A stretch of 54,473 nt of DNA from Pseudomonadota bacterium (GCA_021792555.1 JAJYUL010000023.1:1-54473); one strand, 5' to 3'. Shown: positions 44,361-54,243, counted from the stretch's first letter. The notes: generated from the sequence alone by a model not told the origin. Numbers and translations: made by a program.

Positions 44361-45647
44361 TTACTTCTGCAAAATCGCCGTGACGCCCATCCCGCCGGCC
44401 GTGCACACCGATATCAGGCCGCGCCGCGCGGCGGGATTGGTGGCGAGGAGCTTCGCCAGCGTCGCGAGGATGCGCGTGCCGGTGGCCGCGAACGGATGAC
44501 CGATGGCGAGGCTGCCGCCCTTGACGTTCAGACGCGACCGGTCGATCGCTCCGAGGGGTGCATCGAGCCCGAGCGCCTCGCGGCAGAACGATGGCGATTC
44601 CCACGCCGCGAGCGTGCACAGCACCTGCGCCGCGAACGCCTCGTGGATGTCGTAGTAATCAAACTCCTGCAGAGCCAGATTCGCATCGCGCAACATCGCC
44701 GGCACCGCGTAGGCGGGCGCCATGAGCAGCCCCTCGCGAGCGCTGGCGAAGTCCACGGCCCACACCTTGCCGTAGGCGAGATAGGCGAGCACCGCAAGCC
44801 CGCGCCGCTCGGCCCACTGCTCGGAGGCGAGCAGCACCGCGCTTGCCCCGTCGGTGAGCGGCGTGCTGTTGCCGGCCGTGAGAGTGCCGTTGCGCGCATC
44901 GAAGCTTGCGCGCAGGGTCGCGAGCTTCTCGACGGAGGTGTCCGGCCGCACGTTGTTGTCGGTGCGCAGCCCGAGGAACGGCTCGATGAGATCGTCGTAG
45001 AAGCCCTCACGCCAGGCCGCTGCGGCCTTCATGTGGCTCTCGTAGGCGAGCTGGTCCTGCGCCGCGCGCGTGATGCGCCAGCGCTGGACCATCAGTTCGG
45101 TGCTCTGGCCCATGGACAGCCCGGTGCGCGGCTCGGCCACCTCGGGGAATACCGGCCGGAAATGCCGCGGCCGCAGGCCGAGCCAGGGCGCGAGGCGCTC
45201 ACCGAGGCGCTTGCCCCGGTGGCTCGCCAGCAGCAGCCGCTGGTAGGCGCGCGGATAGACCACGGGCGGGTCGCTGATCGTATCGACACCCGCGGCGATG
45301 CCGACGTCGATCTGTCCGAGGGCGATCTTGTTGCCGATGGCGATCGCCGCCTCGAGACTGGTGCCGCAGGCGCGCTGCAGATCGAGTCCCGGAGTGTGCG
45401 GATCGAGTCCCGAGGAGAGCACGCACTCGCGCGTGAGGTTGTAGTCCTTCGAGTGTTTGATCACGGCGCCTGCCGCGACGTCGCCGAGCCGCACGCCCTG
45501 AAGGCCGAAGCGCTCCACCAGGGCGCGCAGCACCGCGGTGAGCATGTCCGGATTGCCCACGCTCGAGTAGGCGGTATGGGCCCTGGCGAACGGTATGCGG
45601 ATGCCGCCCACGATGGCGACGCGCCGTACGGCTGAGCCGACGAGCAT
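44361..45647 (-). CDS. Acetyl-CoA C-acyltransferase (thiolase, FadI-like)
   Basis: 428 residues. It cleaves 3-ketoacyl-CoA to acetyl-CoA and a shortened acyl-CoA, or runs in reverse. The nucleophilic Cys is in LDLQRACGTSLEA; His residues are in DIHEAFAAQ and AIGHPFAATG; the second catalytic Cys is in SVCTAGGMG. The loop lengths resemble FadI and the acetyl-CoA acetyltransferases of fatty-acid degradation. No fadJ-type partner lies nearby, so it stands alone. Confidence 0.92.
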   Translation of the reverse strand: MLVGSAVRRVAIVGGIRIPFARAHTAYSSVGNPDMLTAVLRALVERFGLQGVRLGDVAAGAVIKHSKDYNLTRECVLSSGLDPHTPGLDLQRACGTSLEAAIAIGNKIALGQIDVGIAAGVDTISDPPVVYPRAYQRLLLASHRGKRLGERLAPWLGLRPRHFRPVFPEVAEPRTGLSMGQSTELMVQRWRITRAAQDQLAYESHMKAAAAWREGFYDDLIEPFLGLRTDNNVRPDTSVEKLATLRASFDARNGTLTAGNSTPLTDGASAVLLASEQWAERRGLAVLAYLAYGKVWAVDFASAREGLLMAPAYAVPAMLRDANLALQEFDYYDIHEAFAAQVLCTLAAWESPSFCREALGLDAPLGAIDRSRLNVKGGSLAIGHPFAATGTRILATLAKLLATNPAARRGLISVCTAGGMGVTAILQK

Positions 45648-45822
45648 GATCCCCTCCCGCGGGACGCCCTGCGCCCCGATCCGCCGGCTAGGCTATCATG
45701 GGCCGCACGCGGGGCGCCAAAGCGCCTGCGCCCGCAGAGCGGCGCTGCTTCCGCGGCCGCCCCCGGCGCGATATTCTGCGCTGCTGCGGCCGACCCGCAC
45801 GATTTCGAAGGTTGAGCATCCT

Positions 45823-46518
45823 ATGGGCGAATTCACCACTCTCATGGCCCGCGACGGGCACCAGTTCCAGGCCTATCTCGCGGCGCCGGCCGGCAAGGCG
45901 CGCGGGGGCGTGGTGGTCATCCAGGAGATCTTCGGGGTCAACCAGCACATCCGCGCCGTCACCGACGGATTCGCCGCGGACGGCTACACGGCCATCGCGC
46001 CGTGCATGTTCGACCGGATCCGCCGCGGCATCGAGCTCGGCTACAGCCCGGCGGAAATCGACGAAGGCCGCGGCTACATGCAGGAGCTGCAGCCGGAACA
46101 GACGCTGAAGGACCTCGCCGCGGCGATCGCCGTGGTGAAGCATGCCGGACGCGTGGCCACGGTCGGATACTGCTGGGGCGGAGCGCAGTCCTACCGCGCC
46201 GCCTGCCTGCTGAGCATCGACTGCGCGGTGGTGTACTACGGCAACGCGCACGACGCCGGCAGCCCGCCGCGCTGCCCGGTGCTGTATCACTTCGGCAGCG
46301 AGGACAAGAGCATTCCGCCGGCGGACGTGGCGCGCATTCGCGCCCTGCACCCGGGCGGAATTTTCCACGTGTACGAAGGCGCCGGCCACGGTTTCAACTG
46401 CGACCTGCGACCCTCGTACGACGCCGCCGCAGCGGCGCTGGCGCGGCGGCGCACCCTGGAATTCCTCGAGCAGCACCTGCAGGGAGACGATCGGCCGGGC
46501 CGGACCGCGGCATCCTGA
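45823..46518 (+). CDS. Dienelactone hydrolase family protein
   Basis: 231 residues from the ATG at 45823. The alpha/beta-hydrolase fold has the family nucleophile Cys in VGYCWGGAQ, Asp in GSEDKSIP and His in GAGHGFNCD. The N-terminal VVVIQEIFGVNQHIRAVTDG carries the Glu that positions the nucleophile in dienelactone hydrolases. Substrates of chromosomal homologues are mostly unknown; no aromatic-degradation genes are nearby. It may be expressed with hemH, 84 bases downstream. Confidence 0.93.
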   Translation: MGEFTTLMARDGHQFQAYLAAPAGKARGGVVVIQEIFGVNQHIRAVTDGFAADGYTAIAPCMFDRIRRGIELGYSPAEIDEGRGYMQELQPEQTLKDLAAAIAVVKHAGRVATVGYCWGGAQSYRAACLLSIDCAVVYYGNAHDAGSPPRCPVLYHFGSEDKSIPPADVARIRALHPGGIFHVYEGAGHGFNCDLRPSYDAAAAALARRRTLEFLEQHLQGDDRPGRTAAS

Positions 46519-46602
46519 GGCGGGCGCGGCGCCTCCCGCGGGGTAGGGACTTGCCGCAGTCCCACTGGTTGTCGCCGCTTTCGCTGCGGTATCTTTGCTC
46601 AG

Positions 46603-47676
46603 ATGCGCTACCACAGTTCCCCGGATTTCCACCGCGATACGACCGAGCGCATCGGCATTCTCGCGGTCAACTTCGGCACGCCCGACTCCCCGACACCGCG
46701 CGACGTGCGGCGCTTCCTGGCGCGGATGCTGGGCGATCCGCGGGTGGTAGAGCTGCCACGGCCGCTGTGGCTGCCGATCCTCTACGGGTTCATCCTGCCG
46801 CTGCGGCCGGCGCGCATCGCGCCGAAGTACCGCAAGATCTGGTCGACACAGGGGTCGCCGCTGCGCGAGGAGTCCGATCGCCTGCGCGGCGCGCTCGCCA
46901 GCCTGCTCGCGCAGCGGATGATGGCGCCCTTCTCGCTCGAGTTCGCCATGCTATACGGCACCCCGAGCGTGTCCGAATCGCTGCAGAGGCTGCGCGCCGC
47001 AGGCGCGCAGCGCATCGTGGTGCTGCCGCTTTTCCCGCAGTACTGCGGCGCGACCACCGGCGCGGTCTACGACCAGGTCAACGCCGAGCTCGCCGGGTGG
47101 CGCTGGCTGCCCGAGCTGCGCTTCATCGCCGAATACCACGATCAGCCGGAGTACATCGAAGCGCTGCGCGAGAGCGTCGTGGAGCACTGGCAGGCGCGCG
47201 GCCGCACCGGCCATCTGCTGATTTCCTTTCACGGCATCCCTGAGCGCTACTTCCATCAGGGCGACCCGTACTTCTGCAAATGCCAGAAGACCGCGCGGCT
47301 GCTCGCCGAGGAACTGCTGCTGAAGGAGGGCGAGTGGAGCGTCACGTTCCAGTCGCGCTTCGGGCCGGGCGAGTGGCTGCGTCCCTACACCATCGAGACG
47401 CTCGCCGGCATGCCGGCACGCGGCATCAAGGACGTCACGGTCATCTGTCCGGGCTTCGCGGTCGACTGTCTGGAGACGCTGGAGGAAATCGACGTCGAGA
47501 ACCGCGCCGCGTTCATGCGCTCCGGCGGCGAGCGATTCGAGTACGTGCCGGCGCTCAACGCCCGCCCCGGACATGCCGCCCTGCTTGCCGGGCAGATCGC
47601 CCGCCACTGCCAGGGCTGGACCCAGGTCGAGCTGGGGCTGCATCCCGCCGCGCTGCCGCGGGACACATCCGTGTAA
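46603..47676 (+). CDS. hemH: Ferrochelatase
   Basis: 357 residues. It inserts ferrous iron into protoporphyrin IX, the last step of heme synthesis. N-terminal GILAVNFGTPDSPTPRDVRRF, the catalytic-His motif LLISFHGIPERYF and the C-terminal VICPGFAVDCLETLEEI (with its conserved Glu) are present. The gene is followed closely by a heme-binding cytochrome b561 gene and yceI, a sensible co-expression group. Confidence 0.96.
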   Translation: MRYHSSPDFHRDTTERIGILAVNFGTPDSPTPRDVRRFLARMLGDPRVVELPRPLWLPILYGFILPLRPARIAPKYRKIWSTQGSPLREESDRLRGALASLLAQRMMAPFSLEFAMLYGTPSVSESLQRLRAAGAQRIVVLPLFPQYCGATTGAVYDQVNAELAGWRWLPELRFIAEYHDQPEYIEALRESVVEHWQARGRTGHLLISFHGIPERYFHQGDPYFCKCQKTARLLAEELLLKEGEWSVTFQSRFGPGEWLRPYTIETLAGMPARGIKDVTVICPGFAVDCLETLEEIDVENRAAFMRSGGERFEYVPALNARPGHAALLAGQIARHCQGWTQVELGLHPAALPRDTSV

Positions 47677-47715
47677 TCCCTCCACATTGCCGGCCGGCTG
47701 CTCTAAGCTAGCCGC

Positions 47716-48300
47716 GTGATGCTGCGAAACACGCCCGCCCGCTGGGGTGCGCTCTCCCAATTGCTGCACTGGCTGATCGCCGCGCTGATCGCCGTACAGG
47801 TCGCGCTCGGGCTGGTCGGCGTCGCGCTGCCGCTCAGCATGGCGAAGCTCGCGACCCTGGCGCGCCACAAGTCGCTCGGCATCACCATCCTGGCACTGGT
47901 GCTGATCCGCCTGCTGTGGCGTCTGTCGCACCCGGCGCCGGCGCTGCCGGCAAACCTCAAGCCGTACGAGCGGCGGCTCGCGCGCCTCACGCACGCCTCG
48001 CTCTACGGACTGCTCATTGCCCTGCCGTTGACCGGCTGGATCATGTCCTCGGCGCGGGGATTTCCGGTCAGCTGGTTCAACCTGTTCCAGCTGCCGAACC
48101 TGGTCACGCGCAGCGTGCCGCTCTACCACGCCATGATACGCGTGCACATCGCGCTCGCCGTCGCGCTGGGACTGATCCTGGCGCTGCACGTCGCCGCGGC
48201 GATCAAACACCATTTCGTCCTGAAGGACGACACATTGCGCCGCATGCTGCCCGGCACCGCACCGGCCCGCGCCGGAGCGCCTGAGACCATCAAGGAGTGA
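47716..48300 (+). CDS. Cytochrome b561 family protein (YceJ-like)
   Basis: 194 residues from a GTG, or 193 from the ATG one codon later. Four membrane helices carry the family histidines: SQLLHWLIAALIA, RHKSLGITILAL, THASLYGLLIAL and VHIALAVALGLILALHVAAA. The end, KHHFVLKDDTLRRMLPG, matches the other b561 protein of the window. The next gene, four bases on, encodes YceI, the usual partner in the yceJ-yceI operon. Confidence 0.92.
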   Translation: MMLRNTPARWGALSQLLHWLIAALIAVQVALGLVGVALPLSMAKLATLARHKSLGITILALVLIRLLWRLSHPAPALPANLKPYERRLARLTHASLYGLLIALPLTGWIMSSARGFPVSWFNLFQLPNLVTRSVPLYHAMIRVHIALAVALGLILALHVAAAIKHHFVLKDDTLRRMLPGTAPARAGAPETIKE

Positions 48301-48303
48301 TCG

Positions 48304-48882
48304 ATGTCCCCTGCCCGCATCCTGCGCCTGACGATCCCGTGGCTCGCGCTGCCTACATCCGCCATCGCGCATGCCGCCGCCCCGGGTCCCGTGTACACCT
48401 TGATCGGCGCACACAACACACTCACCTACACCTTCACTCAGGCCGGCGCGGCCAATCACGGGCGGTTCAAGAAATTCACGGTGCGCTTCGACCCGGGCGC
48501 AAAGACACTCACGGTGCGTATCGACATGCGCTCGTTCGACACCGGCGATGCGCAGCGCAACAGCATCCTCGGCGGGCGGGACTTCTTCGATGTTGCGCGC
48601 TATCCGCAGGCGCGCTTCACGGCGACGCGCCTGCAGCGGACATCGAGCGGTTATCTGGCCACCGGGCCGCTCACGCTGCGCGGCGTCACCCGGACGGTCT
48701 CGGTGCCCTTCACCTGGCGGATCGTCGAGACCGGCGGTCGCCGCGTGGGGTTGCTCGAAGGCTCGACCGTGCTCGAACGGCTCGATTTCGGCGTCGGCCG
48801 GGGCGAGTGGCGCGCCACCGAGTGGCTTGGCAACGCGGTCACGGTGCGCTTCGCGCTGCGCATGGCGCCCGCGGCGCGCTGA
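48304..48882 (+). CDS. YceI family periplasmic protein
   Basis: 192 residues with a signal peptide (LTIPWLALPTSAIAHAAA). The lipocalin-like YceI domain shows YTFTQAGAANHGRFKKF, SFDTGDAQRNSILGGRDFFD, PQARFTATR and GPLTLRGVTRTVSVPF. YceI-type proteins bind isoprenoids such as polyprenyl quinone analogues. Pairing with a b-type cytochrome suggests a role in periplasmic quinone handling. It ends the hemH-b561-yceI run. Confidence 0.93.
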   Translation: MSPARILRLTIPWLALPTSAIAHAAAPGPVYTLIGAHNTLTYTFTQAGAANHGRFKKFTVRFDPGAKTLTVRIDMRSFDTGDAQRNSILGGRDFFDVARYPQARFTATRLQRTSSGYLATGPLTLRGVTRTVSVPFTWRIVETGGRRVGLLEGSTVLERLDFGVGRGEWRATEWLGNAVTVRFALRMAPAAR

Positions 48883-48889
48883 GCGGCGC

Positions 48890-49249
48890 TCAGGAAGGCT
48901 TCGCGCCGAGCTTGGAGGTGCACAGGTCGTAGATCGCGGCGGTGAGCACCCGCACGGCGTGGCAGGTGCTGGCCTCGATACCCTTCAGCGCCGCATCGCG
49001 CATGGCGCTCGTGAGCAGTGACACCTGCTCGGCCGGCAGATCATCCGGCACGGTGGCGCTTACGCGCACCGCCGGAACGTCCTCGACGATGCGCCGCAGC
49101 ACACGATAGAGGCAGTGCGCCTTGGCGCGCATCAGCGATTCGTCGTCCCCGAACAGTGCGCCGACGGTCGCCAGCCCCTCGGCCCACTGGGCACGCGCGA
49201 GCTCCCAGTCCCGTTGCGGACCCAAGGTGACCTGAATGATCTCGCCCAT
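48890..49249 (-). CDS. Conserved hypothetical protein
   Basis: 119 residues from the ATG at 49249; the frame stays open 76 codons upstream but that part is Arg/Pro-rich and unlikely to be coding. It has a helical, well-mixed composition (MGEIIQVTLGPQRDWELARA, then HCLYRVLRRIVEDVPAVRV), three cysteines and no signal peptide or membrane helix. I do not recognise a family. It converges with yceI (seven bases between the stops) and is divergent from ybjQ. Confidence 0.55.
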   Translation of the reverse strand: MGEIIQVTLGPQRDWELARAQWAEGLATVGALFGDDESLMRAKAHCLYRVLRRIVEDVPAVRVSATVPDDLPAEQVSLLTSAMRDAALKGIEASTCHAVRVLTAAIYDLCTSKLGAKPS

Positions 49250-49482
49250 GCGCGCCGCTCCCGCCTGCCGCCCCGCCGGCGGGCGCCGGCCGGGGCGCCC
49301 CCGGTTGAGGGTCGCGGCGAGATTAGGCCCGCGGCCCGGCCCGGCGCCAGGGGCCATTTGTGCCCGAAACGTGCATTTTTGGAATGCTCGCGCGCAGGCT
49401 GCCGGGCGGCGCCCGGTGTTACCATGACGCGCGCGCCGGCGCCCCGGAGGCGCGGGGTTCGCCAACACAGGAGACACCGCCG

Positions 49483-49806
49483 ATGCTGATCGTCACCACC
49501 GAGAACGTTCCCGGGTACCGGGTCACGGCCGTCAAGGGTCAGGTGTTCGGCGTCGTGGTGCGCAGCCGCGGCCTCGCCGGCAATCTGATGGCGGGGCTGC
49601 GCTCACTCGCCGGCGGGGAGATCTCCGAGTACACCCAGCTGCTCGAAGAGGCGCGCCGGCACGCGGTCGACCGCATGGTCAAGAACGCCACGCTGATGCA
49701 GGCCAACGCCGTGGTCATGATGCGCTTCGATTCGTCCGAGATCGGCCAGACCATGAGCGAAATCGTCGCCTATGGCACGGCCGTGGTGATCGAGCCCGCC
49801 CCTTGA
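49483..49806 (+). CDS. YbjQ family (UPF0145/DUF74) protein
   Basis: 107 residues from the ATG at 49483. The family motifs VPGYRVTAVKGQVFGVVVRS, RSLAGGEISEYTQLLEEAR and the closing MSEIVAYGTAVVIEP are all present. YbjQ proteins form pentamers with a heavy-metal-binding-like fold; the cellular role is undefined. The stop overlaps the start of the next small gene by four bases (TTGA). Confidence 0.92.
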   Translation: MLIVTTENVPGYRVTAVKGQVFGVVVRSRGLAGNLMAGLRSLAGGEISEYTQLLEEARRHAVDRMVKNATLMQANAVVMMRFDSSEIGQTMSEIVAYGTAVVIEPAP

Positions 49807-50099
49807 CGTTACGCCTCGCGCTCGTGGTGCTCGCCGCGCTGCTCGCCCTGAGCGGGGCGGGCGCGCTGCTCACAGGAAATTTGGCGCGGGGTGCGGAGCT
49901 GCTCGCTCTCGGCGTGTTGGGCATCCTCGGCACCCTCTTCGAGCGCTGGCGCTACCGCAAGCGGCTGCCGCCCGCGGCGCGGTGGGAGCACACCGGCGAG
50001 TGCTTCGAGGATCCCTCCACGGGCGAGCCCATGGAGGTCCTGTACGATCCGGTCACGGGCGAGCGGCGCTACGAGCCGCTGAAGCGCCGCTCGCCGTAA
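49803..50099 (+). CDS. Small membrane protein coupled to ybjQ
   Basis: 98 residues from a TTG overlapping the ybjQ stop as TTGA. Two hydrophobic segments (about residues 3-24 and 28-46) are followed by a basic turn and a soluble tail, WEHTGECFEDPSTGEPMEVL then YDPVTGERRYEPL. The tail looks like a short conserved hairpin motif, but I cannot name the family. Coupling suggests it works with YbjQ at the inner membrane. Confidence 0.7.
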   Translation: MTLRLALVVLAALLALSGAGALLTGNLARGAELLALGVLGILGTLFERWRYRKRLPPAARWEHTGECFEDPSTGEPMEVLYDPVTGERRYEPLKRRSP

Positions 50100-50116
50100 G
50101 CCGCGCGGCTCCTCCG

Positions 50117-52504
50117 TCAGTGCCTGCGGCGCGGGGGCGAAGCCGGCCGCCGGGCACGTGTCACGCGGCGCGCCGCGGCACGCACAGCCGGGCGCTTCGG
50201 CGCCTTGGCCTTCCCACGAGAGACCGTGGCGCGACGCTTCGGGACGCGCGTGGTCTGCTTGGCAGGGCGCTTCGCCGGCTGCGCACGGCCTCGTTTGGCC
50301 GCCACCTTGCTCTTCGGACGCTTGGCCGCCTTGCTCTTCACGCGGCGGCGCTGCGCCGGCTGCGGCTTGCCGGCGGCGGCCCGTGTCGCCGGACGCTTCG
50401 AGCCGGCGGGCTTCGCTGCAGCGCCGGCGCGCCGCACGGCCGGCCGCGTGGGCTTGCGGCCACGCCCGGGCGCGGCTCGCTTGCCGCCGGCGGGCCGCGG
50501 CGCGCGCGCCGCCGGCGGTTTGGCCGGCGCCGCCGCGGAGGCGGATGTGTCCACGCCGCGCAGCTGATCGAGGATGGCGGGGTTCTCCAGCGTGGAGACG
50601 TCCTGCGCAATGTCTTCCCCGCGCGCGATCGAGCGCAGCAGGCGGCGCATGATCTTGCCCGAGCGGGTCTTCGGCAGGTTGTCAGCGAAGCGGATCTCAT
50701 CGGGCTTGGCGATCGGCCCGAGCTGCTGTCCGACCCACTCGCGCAGCTGCTGCGCCAGATGGGCCGTGTCCTTGGGGCGTGCGCCGCGGCAGACCACGTA
50801 GGCAAACACCGACTCGCCCTTGACCTCGTGCGGCCTGCCGACGACCGCCGCCTCGGCGACACGGCGGTGCGCCACGAGGGCCGACTCGATCTCCATCGTG
50901 CCGAGCCGGTGACCGGCGACGTTCAACACATCATCGATCCGCCCCATGATCCAGAAGTAACCGTCCTTGTCGCGGTGGGCGCTGTCGCCGGCGACATAAT
51001 AGCGGTTGCGGAATTTCTCCCAATACGCGGCCAGATAGCGGTCGTTGTTGCGCCAGATCGTGCGCAGCATCGACGGCCAGGGCTTCTTGATCACCAGATA
51101 GCCCCCGGCGTCCGCTCGGGTCACCGGCTCGCCGTGATCGTCCACGATGTCCGCCTCGATGCCCGGCAGCGGCAGGGTGCACGAGCCGGGCTTGGCGGGG
51201 GTGATGCCGGGCAGGGGCGAGATCATGATGGCGCCGGTCTCCGTCTGCCACCAGGTGTCCACGATGGGGCAGCGCCCGCCCCCGATCGTGCGGTAATACC
51301 AGACCCACGCTTCCGGATTGATCGGCTCGCCGACGCTGCCGAGCAGACGCAGGCGCGACAAGTCGTAGCGCGCCGGCACCTGGTCGCCGAGCTTCATCAG
51401 GGCGCGGATCGCCGTCGGCGCGGTGTAGAACACGCTCACGCCGTGATCCTGACAGATCTTCCAGAAGCGCCCGCCGTCGGGATAGGTCGGTGCGCCTTCG
51501 TACATCACCACGGTCGCCCCTGCCGCAAGCGGCCCGTAGGCGAGATAACTGTGTCCGGTCACCCAGCCGGCATCCGCGGTGCACCAGAACACATCGTCCT
51601 CGCGCAGATCGAAGACCCACTGGGTCGTCAGCTTCGCGCCGAGCAGGAAACCGGCGCTGGCGTGCTGGATGCCCTTGGGCTTGCCGGTGGAGCCCGAGGT
51701 GTACAGCAGGTAAAGCGGATGCTCGGCATCGACCCACTCCGGCTCGCATGCGCTCGAGTGCCCCGCGAGCGCCTCGTGCCACCACAGATCGCGGCCCGGC
51801 TCCATGGCGATCGGCCGGCCGGTGCGCTTCAGGACGATGACGTGTTTGATGCTCGGGCAGCCCGCGGCCAGCGCCTTGTCCGCCGCCGCCTTCAGCTCGA
51901 TCGCATGGCCGCCGCGCCAGCCGCCGTCGGCCGTGATCAGCACTTTGGCCCCGGTGTCTTCGATCCGGTCCTTCAACGCCGGCGCCGAGAAGCCGCCGAA
52001 CACCACCGAATGGATCGCGCCGATCCGGTTGCACGCGTGCATGGCCACGATGATCTCGGGCACGAGCGGCATGTAGATGGCGACGCGGTCGCCGTGCTGC
52101 ACGCCGAGCGCCTTCAGCGCATTGGCGCAGCGGCACACCTCGGCGTGCAGCTCCTGGTAGCTGATGCGCCGCACGTCGCCGGGCTCGCCCTCGAAGATGA
52201 TCGCCGGCTTGTGACCGCGCTCGGCGAGGTGCACGTCCAGACAATTGAACGACACGTTGAGCTGCCCGTCGGTGAACCAGCGGTAGTTCGGCGCCGCAGC
52301 CTCCTCGAGCGTCACCGTGAAGGGCTTGTGCCAGACGATCTCCTGGCGCGCCAGCTGCGCCCAGAAACCCGTGTAGTCCGACTCCGCATGCCGCCGCAAG
52401 CTCTCGAGATCCGCCGCCTTCAGCCGCGCGCGCGCACTGAACTCCGCGGGCGGATGGAATGTGCGCTCTTCGTGCAGGACGGACTCGATGTTCTTGCTCG
52501 CCAT
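50117..52504 (-). CDS. acs: Acetyl-CoA synthetase with a histone-H1-like C-terminal tail
   Basis: 795 residues; the enzyme core is about 650, the normal Acs length. It activates acetate to acetyl-CoA through acetyl-AMP. The core has [20 protein letters not shown] (P-loop), [32 protein letters not shown] and the acetylatable lysine motif [11 protein letters not shown]. From about residue 651 (bases 50120-50554) the same frame continues for 145 residues of Lys/Arg/Ala/Pro: 49 Lys or Arg, no acidic residue after the first two, with KRPA, AAKP and RRA patches like histone H1 or AlgP. The start has AGGGGG upstream. The tail is unlike any Acs I know; a sequencing frameshift cannot be excluded by eye, but the core reads continuously into it. 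Confidence 0.92.
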   Translation of the reverse strand: MASKNIESVLHEERTFHPPAEFSARARLKAADLESLRRHAESDYTGFWAQLARQEIVWHKPFTVTLEEAAAPNYRWFTDGQLNVSFNCLDVHLAERGHKPAIIFEGEPGDVRRISYQELHAEVCRCANALKALGVQHGDRVAIYMPLVPEIIVAMHACNRIGAIHSVVFGGFSAPALKDRIEDTGAKVLITADGGWRGGHAIELKAAADKALAAGCPSIKHVIVLKRTGRPIAMEPGRDLWWHEALAGHSSACEPEWVDAEHPLYLLYTSGSTGKPKGIQHASAGFLLGAKLTTQWVFDLREDDVFWCTADAGWVTGHSYLAYGPLAAGATVVMYEGAPTYPDGGRFWKICQDHGVSVFYTAPTAIRALMKLGDQVPARYDLSRLRLLGSVGEPINPEAWVWYYRTIGGGRCPIVDTWWQTETGAIMISPLPGITPAKPGSCTLPLPGIEADIVDDHGEPVTRADAGGYLVIKKPWPSMLRTIWRNNDRYLAAYWEKFRNRYYVAGDSAHRDKDGYFWIMGRIDDVLNVAGHRLGTMEIESALVAHRRVAEAAVVGRPHEVKGESVFAYVVCRGARPKDTAHLAQQLREWVGQQLGPIAKPDEIRFADNLPKTRSGKIMRRLLRSIARGEDIAQDVSTLENPAILDQLRGVDTSASAAAPAKPPAARAPRPAGGKRAAPGRGRKPTRPAVRRAGAAAKPAGSKRPATRAAAGKPQPAQRRRVKSKAAKRPKSKVAAKRGRAQPAKRPAKQTTRVPKRRATVSRGKAKAPKRPAVRAAARRVTRARRPASPPRRRH

Positions 52505-52562
52505 GGTAGCCCCCTAGGGTTCCTGTCGCTGAGCGCCGAGCATAGCCGAAGCGCGCGCGAAA

Positions 52563-53492
52563 TCATGCCAGACCAATGCCGCCCGCCGCGGGCGGCGCGC
52601 CGCTGCCTGAGGCGAGCGCCGCAAGGCGCTCGCCCTGGCGGCGCAGCAGCGGGCCGAAGCCGAGGCGGTCGTACAGCGCTGCGAGCGCCGCGAGATCCGG
52701 AACGCGCGGGCGCAGGTCCGCCGGCGTCGCCTCGAGCGGCATGTCGCACACGATGCGCGTCAGGCGCCGCGCCAGATACACCGCGTCGCGGTGCTCGCGC
52801 AGCCGCTCGCGCAGCTCCCGCCCGCCGCGCAGCCCGAGCGCGGACACCCGGCCCAGACCGGCATACAGCTCATCGATGGAGCCGAAGGCGCGCATCAGCG
52901 CCGCGGCGGTCTTCGGGCCGACTCCCGGGACGCCCGGAATGTTGTCCGAGGCATCGCCGGTGAGCGCGAGGTAATCGGCGAACCGCTCGGGCGCCACCCC
53001 GAAGTGCCGCTCGACGTCGCGGTAGCCGAGCTGGCCGCGCGCGCCGAAGTCCCAGTACAGATCCCCGTCGCGCACCAGCTGGGCGAGGTCCTTGTCGCGG
53101 GTGATGAACGCCGAGTGCACGGCGTGGCGGCGCATCTGCTCGGCGAGCGTGCCGATGAGGTCGTCGGCCTCATAGTGCGGATCGACGTACACCGCGAGCC
53201 CGAGCCGCGCGCACAGCTCCCGGCAGTAATCGAACTGCGCCGCGAGATCCGGCGGCGCCGGCTCGCGATTGGCCTTGTAGGGCGGATAGATCTCGTTGCG
53301 GTACGAGGTGGCGAGGCGCCGGTCGAAGGCCACCGCCACGTACTGCGGCCGGGTCCGCTCGAGCAGGTCGCCGAGGAAGCGCGCAAAGCCGAACACCGCG
53401 TGCACCGGCCGCCGCTCGGCATCGAGCATCTCGGGCAGCGGGGAATAGTAGGCGCGAAAGACGTAGACCGAGGCGTCGATGAGATACAGCAA
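52563..53492 (-). CDS. 5'-3' exonuclease (PolA N-domain/ExoIX-like)
   Basis: 309 residues from a TTG start. It is a stand-alone FEN-type nuclease. Metal-binding acidic clusters are LIDASVYVFRAY, VAVAFDRR, YEADDLIGTLAE and TRDKDLAQLV; the helix-hairpin-helix DNA motif is DNIPGVPGVGPKTAAALM. The arch-region segment RNEIYPPYKANRE is typical. It is longer than E. coli Xni (251) by a C-terminal extension that includes a Gly/Ala/Pro tail. It may process RNA primers or flaps. It lies between acs and the HNH gene on the same strand. Confidence 0.9.
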   Translation of the reverse strand: MLYLIDASVYVFRAYYSPLPEMLDAERRPVHAVFGFARFLGDLLERTRPQYVAVAFDRRLATSYRNEIYPPYKANREPAPPDLAAQFDYCRELCARLGLAVYVDPHYEADDLIGTLAEQMRRHAVHSAFITRDKDLAQLVRDGDLYWDFGARGQLGYRDVERHFGVAPERFADYLALTGDASDNIPGVPGVGPKTAAALMRAFGSIDELYAGLGRVSALGLRGGRELRERLREHRDAVYLARRLTRIVCDMPLEATPADLRPRVPDLAALAALYDRLGFGPLLRRQGERLAALASGSGAPPAAGGIGLA

Positions 53493-53538
53493 AATGCGCG
53501 ATTCCGTGTCGTGCGCGGCCGCCGCCCCGGCCGGCGGA

Positions 53539-54213
53539 TCAGCTCAACCAGCGCTGGATGCGCTCATGCAGGGGGCTCGAGCGCGGGAAGTGCGCCAGCA
53601 GGTATTGCATCTGATCGGCGAGCACGCGCCGCCCCTTGAGGAAGACGTACTCGGCATAGGTCGGGGTGAACGGCACGGCGATGAGCTGCATCTTGGCCTG
53701 CTCCGGGGTGCGCGAGGCCTTCTGATTGTTGCAGCGCCGGCACGCGGTCACCACGTTGGTCCAGGTATCGATCCCGCCCTGGCTGAACGGCCGGATGTGA
53801 TCGCGCGAGAGCTCGCGGGTCGGGAACCGCACGCCGCAGTACATGCAGATGTGCGCATCGCGCCGGAACAGCGTCTGGTTGTTCAGCGGGGGCACGTAGT
53901 CGTGGCGCGTGGTGCCGGGGTTGCCGGTGTGGCCGATCGTGGCGACGATGGAATTGATCTCGAGCACGGTCCGCCGGCCGGTCAGGGCATTCACCCCCCC
54001 GAACAGCGTGTACAGACGGCTGCCGCAGGTATAGGCGACCTGCTCCTGGGTGTAGAGCCGGGCCGCCTCCTTGTAATCGATCCACTCGAGCGGCATACCC
54101 GAGACATCCGTACGCAGCACAAGCTGGGAGAGCCCGCGCACCGTCCCCGCCGGGACGATCCGCAGGTCATCGCTCGAACCGCGATCGGCCCGCTCGAAGT
54201 CTATGCCTATCAT
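53539..54213 (-). CDS. HNH endonuclease family protein
   Basis: 224 residues. The HNH module is at about residues 125-175: CMYCGVRFP, LSRDHIRPFSQGG with the catalytic His, NVVTACRRCNN with the second Cys pair, so a structural zinc is likely. The N-terminal 110 residues (GLSQLVLRTDVSGMPLEWID) belong to the widespread chromosomal 'HNH endonuclease' family related to McrA-like proteins in Proteobacteria. Its role is not established; it is not next to a restriction or mobile system here. It is divergent from pntA. Confidence 0.9.
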   Translation of the reverse strand: MIGIDFERADRGSSDDLRIVPAGTVRGLSQLVLRTDVSGMPLEWIDYKEAARLYTQEQVAYTCGSRLYTLFGGVNALTGRRTVLEINSIVATIGHTGNPGTTRHDYVPPLNNQTLFRRDAHICMYCGVRFPTRELSRDHIRPFSQGGIDTWTNVVTACRRCNNQKASRTPEQAKMQLIAVPFTPTYAEYVFLKGRRVLADQMQYLLAHFPRSSPLHERIQRWLS

Positions 54214-54243
54214 GGCCGGTTATAAGATAAGGCAAGATTATGC

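Noticed and set aside
50117-50560. The basic tail of Acs as a separate overlapping gene
   Set aside because: It has no ribosome site or start of its own on the minus strand and is continuous with the Acs frame.
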